Positions 55,564 to 63,565 of a stretch of DNA of 64,000 nt are shown in pieces. Every line of letters begins with the position of its first letter. Position 1 is the first letter of the stretch. Position numbers and translations under genes: made by a program. Where the stretch lies: the NCBI RefSeq assembly GCF_019635935.1, contig NZ_JAHBYN010000001.1:124001-188000 (forward strand), in the 5' to 3' direction. Source of the DNA: Parvibaculum sp. Its GTDB lineage: Bacteria > Pseudomonadota > Alphaproteobacteria > Parvibaculales > Parvibaculaceae. The notes under the pieces are model-generated. The model did no database searches. It saw only the letters and a program-made list of their open reading frames with translations, and was not told where the DNA came from.

Positions 55564-56444
55564 TCTTCGGTCTTCTCTGGGGTGGTCTGGTCTGGTTTGG
55601 CCTCGCGGCGGCGCAGGAACAGCGGCGCAAAGGCACCGGCCTGGCGCAGCTCCATATGCCCGTCCTTGGCAAGCTCCAGCGCCGCACTCAGCATGCTCGC
55701 CATCGCCGAACGCCGCATCGGCGCGCTCATCTCGTCGGCAGGCAGGAAATTGTCGATCCGGCCCCAGTCGAACATCATGCCCATCATCGCCTCGAAGCGC
55801 TTGCGCGCCGCCTCGATCGCCATGATCGGAAGCCGCTTGGGCTCCCACTTGGTTTCATGTCCCTTCAGGCGCTGCTCGGAATAGCTCTTCAGAAGCTCGT
55901 ATAGCGTTCCCTGATAATTGCTTGTCTTGATGACGCGAATACCTTCCGGCGCACCGCGCTGGAAAACCTGCAGCCCCAACCGGCACTGACGCCCGAAAAT
56001 CTGTTGCGCCGCGTTGCGCATCGCCTCCAGCCGCTGCAACTGGAACGCAAGCCGCGCCGCCATCTCGGCGCCGGACGGGCCCTCTTCCTCTTCGGGCGGC
56101 GGCAACAGCAACTTCGATTTCAGGTAAGCGAGCCACGACGCCATCACCAGATAATCGGCGGCAAGGTCGAGCTCCATGCGCCGCGCATGGGCGATGAAGT
56201 CGAGATATTGCTCGGCAAGTTTCAGGATCGAAATGCGGGTGAGGTCGACCTTCTGGTTGCGCGCCAGCGTCAGCAGGACGTCGAGCGGCCCCTCGAAACC
56301 GTCGAGATCGACGATCAGCATATCGCCGGGATCGGCGGCACTCCGCGGCGGCCCTTCCTCGAATCCGGAAACGGCATCGCCCGCCGCGGCGTCGCCTGCC
56401 GGTGCGCCGTCGTCAGCTTCGCCTTGTGTGGGCGCCTCGCTCAT
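55560..56444 (-). CDS. scpA: Segregation and condensation protein A
   Basis: A ScpA kleisin of about 294 residues that bridges Smc heads. DLDGFEGPLDVLLTLARNQKVDLTRISILKLAEQYLDFI is the N-terminal Smc-binding helix, LAADYLVMASWLAYLKSKLLLP follows, and the C-terminal winged helix includes DGHMELRQAGAFAPLFLRR. The start is uncertain: ATG 56444 has AAGG five bases upstream; ATG 56459 and several further upstream to 56543 are in frame. An acidic N-terminal tail precedes the fold. It overlaps scpB. Confidence 0.94.
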   Translation of the reverse strand: MSEAPTQGEADDGAPAGDAAAGDAVSGFEEGPPRSAADPGDMLIVDLDGFEGPLDVLLTLARNQKVDLTRISILKLAEQYLDFIAHARRMELDLAADYLVMASWLAYLKSKLLLPPPEEEEGPSGAEMAARLAFQLQRLEAMRNAAQQIFGRQCRLGLQVFQRGAPEGIRVIKTSNYQGTLYELLKSYSEQRLKGHETKWEPKRLPIMAIEAARKRFEAMMGMMFDWGRIDNFLPADEMSAPMRRSAMASMLSAALELAKDGHMELRQAGAFAPLFLRRREAKPDQTTPEKTEE

Positions 56445-56587
56445 GGCTGCCTTGTGCATATGACCCGGATTCTTGTAGTCCCCAAGCATCCGCGATCCGA
56501 TTCTGCCCATCGGCCGGGGACGATTGACCCTTATACCGCGCACCCTCTGGCGCGGGTACCCTGTTTATCGGTTTATCCCCAGCGATC

Positions 56588-57604
56588 TTACCCGTAATCC
56601 GCCAGAATTTCGGCAAGTCGCGCATGATTTTCCGCCGGGTCTAACGCCTTGGTACGCTGCAGCCGCATTGCCTCGGCCGATTCGGCGCGGGTCCTTGCTG
56701 TGCCCACCAGCAGTGGGGCCTCGCCAGCCACCGCCTCCATCTCGGCCATCCGGCCGTTGCAGTGCAGGACGACATCGCAGCCGGCGGCGAGGCTCGCCCG
56801 CGCCCGCGCACCCAGATCGCCCGCCAGCGCCTCCATCGAAAGATCGTCCGACATCAGCAAACCGTCGAACCCGATGTGGCCGCGCACGATCTCGCCAATC
56901 ACTTTCTTCGAAGTGGTCGCCGGTGCGTCCGGATCGATGGCCGCATAGACGACATGCGCCGTCATCGCCAGCGGCAGATCGAGCAACGCTCGGAAGGGAG
57001 GAAAGTCCGTTTCCTCGAGTTCGCGCCGGGAGGCCGAAACAACGGGCAGGCTCTTGTGACTGTCGACACCGGCGCGGCCATGCCCCGGAATATGCTTCAT
57101 CACCGGCAACACGCCGCCAGCCAGCAAGCCGTCCGCCGCCGCACGGCCGAGCGCCGCGACATCGTCCGGCGACTGAGCATAGGCGCGGTCGCCGATCACA
57201 TCATGCGCGCCTGCCGCCGGCACATCGAGAACAGGCAGGCAATCGACCGTGATGCCGAGATCGCGAAGATCCTCGGCGATCAGCCGCGCGCCGAGCCGCA
57301 CTGCTTTAATGCCGGTTTCGGGATCGGCGGAATGGACCGCACCATAGGCGCGCCCGGGCGGATAGCGATGCCAGTGCGGCGGACGCAGGCGCTGAACGCG
57401 GCCGCCTTCCTGATCGATCAGGATTTGCGCATCGTGACCGGCGGCCTTGCGAAGGCTCGCGATCAGTCGCCGCACCTGATCCGGCGTGTCGATGTTGCGC
57501 GCAAAGAGAATGAAGCCCCAGGGCTGCGCTGCACGAAAGAATGCGCGCTCGACCTCATCAAGTTCGAGCCCCGCACATCCATAGATCGCTGCGGAAACGC
57601 TCAT
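56588..57604 (-). CDS. nagZ: Beta-N-acetylhexosaminidase
   Basis: A 338-residue family 3 glycoside hydrolase that removes GlcNAc from muropeptides in peptidoglycan recycling. Catalytic elements: KHIPGHGRAGVDSHKSLP (general acid/base His-Asp loop, near residue 167) and MSDDLSMEAL (nucleophile Asp). ILIDQEGGRVQRLRPP is the substrate-binding segment. The start overlaps the stop of the SPOR gene (ATGA); the frame continues upstream to 57652 within that gene. It suits the cell-wall theme of argS-SPOR-nagZ-scpAB. Confidence 0.95.
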   Translation of the reverse strand: MSVSAAIYGCAGLELDEVERAFFRAAQPWGFILFARNIDTPDQVRRLIASLRKAAGHDAQILIDQEGGRVQRLRPPHWHRYPPGRAYGAVHSADPETGIKAVRLGARLIAEDLRDLGITVDCLPVLDVPAAGAHDVIGDRAYAQSPDDVAALGRAAADGLLAGGVLPVMKHIPGHGRAGVDSHKSLPVVSASRRELEETDFPPFRALLDLPLAMTAHVVYAAIDPDAPATTSKKVIGEIVRGHIGFDGLLMSDDLSMEALAGDLGARARASLAAGCDVVLHCNGRMAEMEAVAGEAPLLVGTARTRAESAEAMRLQRTKALDPAENHARLAEILADYG

Positions 57605-58398
57605 CGCGGCCGGACGAAGCAGCCCTGCCCTTGCGCATCGAGCTGGCCGCAAAGCCTGTCGGCCGCATCCTTTTCGAGATAACCGCCGCGCAGCCGGTAA
57701 TAGATGCCCTGCTCACCGAGATCGGCACGCTGGATGTCGATGACGAGCGGTCCGAGAAGATCGGGAAACTTTCCCCGGAGCTTCTCGAAAGCATCGCGCG
57801 CCGCCGCTTCGTCGCGGAAGGCCGCGAGTTGCACGACATGCGTGCCGGTGTTGTTCGCAACCGGCGGCGGCACTGCTTCCGCAGGCGCCTCGGGCGCCGA
57901 CGGAACGACAGCCTCGGGCTCTGCCTGGGGCGCTGCCGGCACAATCGGTTCCAGCGGCGCGCTTTCGATCGCCTGCGCCAGCCGGTCCATCGCTTGCTGG
58001 TCGCGCGGCGAAATTTCGGACGGCCGGTCGATGGCAAGCGGTTCTTCGGCGGGCGGGAGCAACTGTTCGCCCTCGCCGCGCCCGGCCGTATCGCCGCCAA
58101 TGCGATCGTAAATGCCGGCATCCTGATGCGGGAATTTCTTGCCGCCGGGATTGGCCGGGACTTCCTTGGTCGGTTCGCCATCGGCGCGCAGCAGCGGCGG
58201 TATGGCGCCGCCGGTGTCACCCTGCCGATAGGCCAGAAAAACGACACCGGCAAAAACCACCAGCAACGCCACGACGCTGAGAAGCATCAGCGGCCCGCGG
58301 CGGCGCCCTTCCTCTTCGTCATAAACTTCGTAGTCCTCGACGTCGGGATCGAAGTCGTATTCCGGATCCTCGTCCCAGTGGCCATCCCGGTTCGGCAT
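57601..58398 (-). CDS. SPOR domain single-pass membrane protein
   Basis: A 265-residue protein with a long acidic cytoplasmic N-terminus (about 1-35), a membrane span at about 37-58 (GPLMLLSVVALLVVFAGVVFLAY), a low-complexity Pro/Ala/Glu-rich periplasmic linker, and a C-terminal SPOR domain from about 187 (HVVQLAAFRDEAAARDAFEKLRG, YYRLRGGYLEKDAADRLCGQL). It is bitopic like FtsN and DedD and so is a candidate septal protein. It overlaps argS (TGATG) and nagZ. Confidence 0.85.
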   Translation of the reverse strand: MPNRDGHWDEDPEYDFDPDVEDYEVYDEEEGRRRGPLMLLSVVALLVVFAGVVFLAYRQGDTGGAIPPLLRADGEPTKEVPANPGGKKFPHQDAGIYDRIGGDTAGRGEGEQLLPPAEEPLAIDRPSEISPRDQQAMDRLAQAIESAPLEPIVPAAPQAEPEAVVPSAPEAPAEAVPPPVANNTGTHVVQLAAFRDEAAARDAFEKLRGKFPDLLGPLVIDIQRADLGEQGIYYRLRGGYLEKDAADRLCGQLDAQGQGCFVRPR

Positions 58399-60149
58399 CA
58401 GCGCATCTCCTCGGTCGGCTCCACCCCCAGAATCCCCAAACCGGCGGCAACGACATATGCGGCAGCGCGAATCAAAGCGAGTCTGGCAAGCGTAGCATCC
58501 CTGTCATCCTCGCGGATGAAGCGCAGCGACGCATCGTCCTTGCCCTTGTTCCACAACGCATGGAAGGCCGCCGCCAGGTCGTCGAGATAGAAGGCGATCC
58601 GGTGCGGTTCATGCGCAATGGCCGCCTGCTCGACCTGGCGCGGAAAGCCGGCCATCAGCCGAAGCAGCGCAAGTTCCGCCTCGTCGCCGAGACGCGACAG
58701 ATCGGCGTTTGCCAAAGCGCCGTCGGAGAGATCGTAACCGGCCTCGGCCGCATTGCGCAAAACCGAATGGATGCGCGCATGGGCGTACTGCACATAAAAC
58801 ACCGGATTATCGCGCGACTGCTCCTTCACCTTGACGAAGTCGAAATCGAGCGGCGCATCGTTTTTCCGCGTCAGCATCATGAAGCGGACGGCATCCTTGC
58901 CGACTTCGTCCACGACTTCGCGCAGGGTCACGAAATCGCCGGCGCGTTTCGACATGCGCACCGGCTCGCCGTTGCGAAAGAGCCGCACCATCTGGCAGAC
59001 CTTGACGTCGATCTCGGCGCCATTGTCGGTGATCGCCGCCACCGCCGCCTTGACGCGCTTGATGTAGCCCGAATGATCGGCGCCCCAGACATCGATCAGC
59101 GTCCGGTAACCGCGCCGGAATTTGTCGTGGTGATAGGCAATGTCCGGCGCGAAATAGGTCCAGCTTCCATCGGACTTCTTGAGCGCCCGGTCGGCGTCGT
59201 CGCCGAACTGCGTCGAACGGAAAAGCGTTTGCGGGCGCGGTTCCCAGTCTTCCGGCGTCTCGCCCTTCGGCGGCTCCAGCACGCCGACATAAATGAGGCC
59301 CTTGTCTTCCAGCAGCTTCACCGTTTCCTCGATCGCGCCCGACCGGTGCAGGGAAAGCTCGGAGAAGAAGACTTCATGCGTGATCCCGAGCACGGCGAGA
59401 TCGCCGCGGATCAGCTCCATCATCGCCTCGACGGCGGCCTCGCGTGCAATCCGCAGCGCTTCCGTCTCGTCGTTCCCTTCGATCAGACCGCCGCCATGCG
59501 TTGCCGCAAGCGCCTGCCCCACCGGCTTCAGATAGTCGCCCGGATAAAGGCCTTCGGGGATCGCGCCAATCGCCTCGCCCCGCGCCTCGCGGTAGCGAAG
59601 CAGGACACTGCGCGCCAGCACTTCGATCTGCCCGCCCGCATCGTTGATGTAGTATTCGCGGCAGACGCGGTAGCCGACTTTTTCAAGCAGGTTTGCCAGC
59701 GCATCGCCGAAAACCGCGCCGCGCACATGGCCGACATGCATCGGGCCGGTCGGATTGGCCGAAACATATTCCACGTTGACCGCCTCGCCCGCGCCCAGCT
59801 CGCTCGTACCGTAGGCCGGCCCTGAACGCAGCATTTCGGGAATGCGCGCCAGCCAGAAACTGGCGTTGAGGCGCAGATTGATGAAGCCAGGTCCGGCAAC
59901 GGAAACTTCCGTCACCGCTTCTTCCGCCGCGAGCTTCGCCGCCAGACGGTCGGCGAGATCGCGCGGCTTCATGTTCGCAGGCTTTGCCAGCACCATCGCC
60001 GCATTGGTCGAGAGGTCGCCATGCGAAGGATCGCGCGGCGGTTCGACGGCAACGCGCGAGGTGTCGAGCCCGGCCGGCAGTGCGCCTTCTTTTTCGAGGG
60101 CCTTCAGGGCAGCCTCGACGCGATCCTCGAAATAGCGAAAAATGTTCAT
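58398..60149 (-). CDS. argS: Arginyl-tRNA synthetase
   Basis: A 583-residue class I synthetase. The start [15 protein letters not shown] is family-typical; the signature HVGH in [16 protein letters not shown] (near residue 129), KMSK-like [15 protein letters not shown] (near 387) and the anticodon-binding domain ending [23 protein letters not shown] follow. A GTG at 60161 is an in-frame alternative start. Heads a coupled strand argS-SPOR-nagZ. Confidence 0.97.
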   Translation of the reverse strand: MNIFRYFEDRVEAALKALEKEGALPAGLDTSRVAVEPPRDPSHGDLSTNAAMVLAKPANMKPRDLADRLAAKLAAEEAVTEVSVAGPGFINLRLNASFWLARIPEMLRSGPAYGTSELGAGEAVNVEYVSANPTGPMHVGHVRGAVFGDALANLLEKVGYRVCREYYINDAGGQIEVLARSVLLRYREARGEAIGAIPEGLYPGDYLKPVGQALAATHGGGLIEGNDETEALRIAREAAVEAMMELIRGDLAVLGITHEVFFSELSLHRSGAIEETVKLLEDKGLIYVGVLEPPKGETPEDWEPRPQTLFRSTQFGDDADRALKKSDGSWTYFAPDIAYHHDKFRRGYRTLIDVWGADHSGYIKRVKAAVAAITDNGAEIDVKVCQMVRLFRNGEPVRMSKRAGDFVTLREVVDEVGKDAVRFMMLTRKNDAPLDFDFVKVKEQSRDNPVFYVQYAHARIHSVLRNAAEAGYDLSDGALANADLSRLGDEAELALLRLMAGFPRQVEQAAIAHEPHRIAFYLDDLAAAFHALWNKGKDDASLRFIREDDRDATLARLALIRAAAYVVAAGLGILGVEPTEEMR

Positions 60150-60218
60150 CTCTGCCGTCACTTATGGGGCTGCCGGGCGCGCACTCTAGCCGCGCCGAAG
60201 ACCCGTTTCCAGCCCCGA

Positions 60219-61421
60219 TCAGGCCCTTGAATCGTGGAGATCGAAGAGCCGCCTGTGCTCCTCGATCGCAAAGCGGTCGGTCATGCCGGCGATAAAATCG
60301 CAAACCCGCCGCGAAGTCCTGAGCCCACCCGCCCCATCGCAGCCCTCCTGCCATTCCGGCGGCAGGAGGTCGGGCTCCCGATGCAGCAACTCGAAAAGGT
60401 CGGTGACGATCCGTTGCGCCTTGCTCATCGAACGGTTGACCCGGTAGTGGCGGTACATGCGCTGCATCAGAAAGGATTTCAGTGCCGCATTGTGCTCGCG
60501 CATCGTCGCGCTGAAACCGACCAGCGGCCGGTCCATCGCGCGGACATCGGCGGCGGAAGCCGGTCGTGCGTCGGCGAGCCTGCGCAGCGTCTCGGCCAGC
60601 AAATCGTCGACCATCGCGCCGATCAGCCGCCGCACCGCTTCGTGTATCACGCGTGTGGTTTCGAGCCCCGGAAACTCGTCGAGGACCGCGCGGAAGGCGT
60701 CGCCGACCAACGGCAGCGCCATCAGATCCTCGATCTCGAAAAGGCCGGCGCGCAGGCCGTCGTCGATGTCGTGATTGTTGTAGGCAATGTCGTCGGCCAG
60801 CGCCGCCACCTGCGCCTCCGGTCCCGCATAGGTCGTCAGTTCGAGATCCTGCGTCTCGGCATATTCGGCCAAGGCGCGCGGCAAGGCATCGACGCCGCGT
60901 TTCGGCGTCAGCACGGGCCCGTTGTGCTTGACCAGACCTTCGAGCGTTTCCCATGTGAGGTTGAGGCCGTCGAAACGCGCATAGCGGCGTTCGAGCTTGG
61001 TGACGATGCGCAGCGTCTGGGCGTTGTGATCGAAGCCGCCAAAGCCGTCCATGCAGCGATCGAGCGCTGTTTCGCCGGCATGACCGAACGGCGTGTGACC
61101 GAGATCGTGCGCCAGCGCCAGCGTTTCGGCGAGGTCTTCGTCGAGACCGAGCACACGGGCGATGGACCGCGCGACCTGCGCCACTTCCAGCGAATGCGAA
61201 AGCCGCGTCCGATAGTTGTCGCCCTCGTGATAGACGAAGACCTGCGTCTTGTACTTGAGACGGCGGAAGGCGCCGGAATGAATGATCCGGTCGCGGTCGC
61301 GCTGGAACGGCGTCCGCGTGGCGCTCTCGGCTTCCGCAAAGAGCCGCCCGCGCGTTTCCTCGGCACGAGTGGCATAGGGCGCGGTGGCGGCGGGATTGGC
61401 TATCGGCAAGTAAAACCTCAA
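60219..61421 (-). CDS. dgt: Deoxyguanosinetriphosphate triphosphohydrolase-like protein
   Basis: A 400-residue HD-domain dNTPase that cleaves dNTPs to nucleoside and triphosphate. Family motifs: [42 protein letters not shown] (first metal His), [15 protein letters not shown] (HD), [18 protein letters not shown], and [14 protein letters not shown]. Start is probably TTG at 61421; no ATG is in frame near the family start. It is divergent from erpA across 130 bp. Confidence 0.92.
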   Translation of the reverse strand: MRFYLPIANPAATAPYATRAEETRGRLFAEAESATRTPFQRDRDRIIHSGAFRRLKYKTQVFVYHEGDNYRTRLSHSLEVAQVARSIARVLGLDEDLAETLALAHDLGHTPFGHAGETALDRCMDGFGGFDHNAQTLRIVTKLERRYARFDGLNLTWETLEGLVKHNGPVLTPKRGVDALPRALAEYAETQDLELTTYAGPEAQVAALADDIAYNNHDIDDGLRAGLFEIEDLMALPLVGDAFRAVLDEFPGLETTRVIHEAVRRLIGAMVDDLLAETLRRLADARPASAADVRAMDRPLVGFSATMREHNAALKSFLMQRMYRHYRVNRSMSKAQRIVTDLFELLHREPDLLPPEWQEGCDGAGGLRTSRRVCDFIAGMTDRFAIEEHRRLFDLHDSRA

Positions 61422-61551
61422 CTTTTCGGCCCCAGGCCCCGGGTTTGCGATTTGAAAACCGGGTGGCGGACGCCTACATATCTGCTAAGCCAATTCTGGT
61501 ATTGTTCAAAGCCGAAAGCACTGTTTCCGGCCCGAACGCACGAAAGACCGC

Positions 61552-61899
61552 ATGACCGAGACCGCCGAACTTGCCCCACCGATCACACTGACGGCGCGCG
61601 CCGCCCGCCAGATCGCCAAAATCATCGATGGCGAAGGCGAAGGCGCCATGCTGCGCGTGGCCGTGCAAGGCGGTGGCTGCTCGGGCTTTCAATACGGCTT
61701 CACGCTCGACGACAGCAAGCAGGACGACGATCTGGTGCTTGAAAGGGACGGCGTTACCGTGCTGATCGACGCGGTGTCGGTCAATTATCTGGCGGGCTCC
61801 GAGATCGACTACACGGACGATCTGATCGGTTCGGCTTTCAAGATCAACAATCCTAACGCAACGTCATCCTGCGGTTGCGGCACTTCCTTCTCAGTCTAG
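61552..61899 (+). CDS. erpA: Iron-sulfur cluster insertion protein (A-type carrier)
   Basis: A 115-residue A-type carrier. The three cluster-binding Cys are in GGGCSGFQYGF and the C-terminal SSCGCGTSFSV; ITLTARAARQIAKII opens the fold, and VTVLIDAVSVNYLAGSEIDY is typical. It delivers Fe-S clusters to apoproteins. The name follows ErpA-type length and CGCGTSFSV end; other HesB/IscA carriers cannot be fully excluded. A GAAAG lies before the ATG. Confidence 0.9.
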   Translation: MTETAELAPPITLTARAARQIAKIIDGEGEGAMLRVAVQGGGCSGFQYGFTLDDSKQDDDLVLERDGVTVLIDAVSVNYLAGSEIDYTDDLIGSAFKINNPNATSSCGCGTSFSV

Positions 61900-61919
61900 C
61901 GGGCGGATATACTCAAATT

Positions 61920-61940
61920 ATTGTGCCGAAATGGCACAAT
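61920..61940. promoter_or_regulatory. 21-bp inverted repeat upstream of the PAS_5-xth operon
   Basis: ATTGTGCC (61920-61927), spacer GAAAT, GGCACAAT (61933-61940) is a perfect 8-bp inverted repeat lying 20 bp after the erpA stop and 82 bp before the PAS_5 start. It could be an operator for a dimeric regulator; too weak in T-run for a terminator. Confidence 0.45.
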
Positions 61941-62021
61941 GACGGTTTTACCATAGAGAAAACGCCGGTAGTCTCTAGCCACTTGAGTGATTCTGTGTGG
62001 AGGAGGTGCAAGCGTAACCCG

Positions 62022-62612
62022 ATGAACAGTCGCGTACTGACCGAAGCCGGTCAAAAGCTGGGGAACTACTGGAAAGCGATCCGAACCGGCAACGAAGTCC
62101 CGACCCGCGCCGCCTTCAAGCTCACCTCCGAAATCGCACCGCTGATGCCGCATATGGTGATCGCCGAACTCGCGGACGGCGATCTCGTTTTCCGCTACGC
62201 CGGCACGGGCCTCGTCGAACGGCAAGGGATGAACATAACGGGCAAGCGCTATGGCGACTTCGCCGAACCGATGCAGGTGGCGCGCGCCGCCGCACGGGTT
62301 AAGGCCTTCCACGCGACACCCTGCGGCTTCGTTTCCGTACATCGCGAGGAATACCAGCGCGGTTTCGCGGCGGAGGTGGAGGTGACCGGTTTTCCCCTGC
62401 GCACCGACGACGGCGAAGGCCGGTTGATCGTGATGGTGGTGACACCGCTCGGCACGGTACCCTATACCAGGACCGGCGGGCGGCCGATCTTCATGGCGCC
62501 GGCGACCCACTTCGAATTCATCGAGGTCGGACAGGGATTGCCGGACGGCGAGGCAATCGTTCAGTGGGCAGAGGGAACCGCGATGACCGAAGGAAGGCGG
62601 GGCGACAGATGA
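62022..62612 (+). CDS. PAS_5-type PAS domain protein (second copy), coupled to xth
   Basis: A 196-residue protein made of a PAS_5-like domain: LGNYWKAIRTGNEVPTRAAFKLTSEIAPLMPHMVIAELADGD, then FRYAGTGLVERQGMNITGKRYGDF, aligned with the first copy at 5701-6210 (YWASRRNGAAAPMRQHIVPGEIAGLL, RYRLAGTGCTELFGIDYTGK). ATG 62022 has AGGAGG 15 bases upstream, an unusually long spacing. The frame opens at 61875. The stop overlaps the xth start (ATGA), so its translation is tied to a DNA repair enzyme. Function unknown. Confidence 0.7.
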   Translation: MNSRVLTEAGQKLGNYWKAIRTGNEVPTRAAFKLTSEIAPLMPHMVIAELADGDLVFRYAGTGLVERQGMNITGKRYGDFAEPMQVARAAARVKAFHATPCGFVSVHREEYQRGFAAEVEVTGFPLRTDDGEGRLIVMVVTPLGTVPYTRTGGRPIFMAPATHFEFIEVGQGLPDGEAIVQWAEGTAMTEGRRGDR

Positions 62613-63391
62613 AGATCGCGACCTTCAACGTCAATTCGATCAAGGCGCGCATTGCGAACCTGACAGTATGGCTGAAAGAAGCCGAGCCCGACATCGTGTG
62701 CCTGCAGGAGTTGAAATGCCTCGACGACGCCTTCCCGCGCGGCGAGATCGAGGAACTGGGCTACAACGTCGCGGTACACGGACAAAAAACCTATAACGGC
62801 GTCGCGATTATCTCCAAGCTGCCGCTTGAGGACGTAACCCGCGGCCTGCCCGGCGGAAATGGCGACGAGCAGTCGCGCTACATCGAGGCGGTGGTATCGA
62901 CCGCGGACGGCGCGTTGCGTGTCGCCTCGATCTATCTGCCGAACGGCAATCCGGTCGACAGCGAAAAATTCGAATACAAGCTGCACTGGATGGACCGGCT
63001 GATCGACCACGCGCACCGCCTGCTGGCCTTCGAAGAGCCGCTGGTGCTCGCCGGCGACTACAATGTGATACCGACCGCCGACGACGTTCACGACCCGCAA
63101 GCATGGGCGGAAGATGCGCTGTTCCGCCCGGAAACGCGGACGAAGTTCCGTGAGCTGATCAATCTCGGTTTCACCGACGCCTTCCGCGCCTGCCACACCG
63201 AAGCCCATCGTTACACCTTCTGGGACTATCAGGCCGGCGCCTGGGCGAAGGACAACGGCATCCGCATCGACCACCTGTTGCTGTCGCCGCAGGCCGCCGA
63301 CCGCCTGAAAGCCTGCGACATCGACCGCAATGTGAGGGGCCGCGAAAAGCCTTCCGACCATGTGCCGGTGTGGGTGGAACTCGACCTCTGA
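62609..63391 (+). CDS. xth: Exodeoxyribonuclease III
   Basis: A 260-residue ExoIII/AP endonuclease of the endonuclease-exonuclease-phosphatase fold. Catalytic residues are visible in KIATFNVNSIKAR (N7), CLQELKCLDDAFP (E34), LAGDYNVIP, RIDHLLLSP and REKPSDHVPVWVEL (D, H). It cuts at abasic sites and trims 3' blocks in base-excision repair. ATG 62609 overlaps the PAS_5 stop; the frame continues upstream to 62564 but the family start is at 62609. Confidence 0.96.
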   Translation: MKIATFNVNSIKARIANLTVWLKEAEPDIVCLQELKCLDDAFPRGEIEELGYNVAVHGQKTYNGVAIISKLPLEDVTRGLPGGNGDEQSRYIEAVVSTADGALRVASIYLPNGNPVDSEKFEYKLHWMDRLIDHAHRLLAFEEPLVLAGDYNVIPTADDVHDPQAWAEDALFRPETRTKFRELINLGFTDAFRACHTEAHRYTFWDYQAGAWAKDNGIRIDHLLLSPQAADRLKACDIDRNVRGREKPSDHVPVWVELDL

Positions 63392-63409
63392 GGGGCCCGA
63401 AAGGGCCGG

Positions 63410-63438
63410 CTGTCACCGTTCTGTCAAAAAACTGTCAC
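63410..63438 (+). promoter_or_regulatory. Triple Pho box (PhoB-type direct repeats)
   Basis: CTGTCAC (63410-63416), CTGTCAA (63421-63427) and CTGTCAC (63432-63438), each 4 bp apart, form the same 11-bp-period triple as at 19116-19144. It starts 19 bp after the xth stop and 75 bp before the CueR-type promoter, so a PhoB input to the copper ATPase gene, or a separate transcript, is possible. Confidence 0.65.
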
Positions 63439-63512
63439 GAGCCGTTCGGCCCGTTCGCCCGCGGACCGCGCACTGTGCAGGATTGAGCGGCCGAGACGAC
63501 TTATCCCCGGCC

Positions 63513-63543
63513 TTGACCTTCCCATCATGGGAAGCCCTATCTG
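63513..63543 (+). promoter_or_regulatory. CueR/MerR-type copper promoter of the P-type ATPase gene
   Basis: The -35 TTGACC (63513-63518) and -10 TATCTG (63538-63543) are separated by 19 bp, the over-long spacing of MerR-family promoters. The spacer holds the perfect palindrome CTTCCCAT-C-ATGGGAAG (63518-63534), close to the CueR operator of E. coli copA. The ATPase start is 23 bp further on. Confidence 0.75.
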
Positions 63544-63565
63544 TATCCGAGCAGAGGAGCTTTCC

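Noticed and set aside
61932-61946. Possible sigma-54 promoter TGGCAC near 61932
   Set aside because: The TTGC element at the required spacing is missing; TGGCAC is explained by the palindrome.
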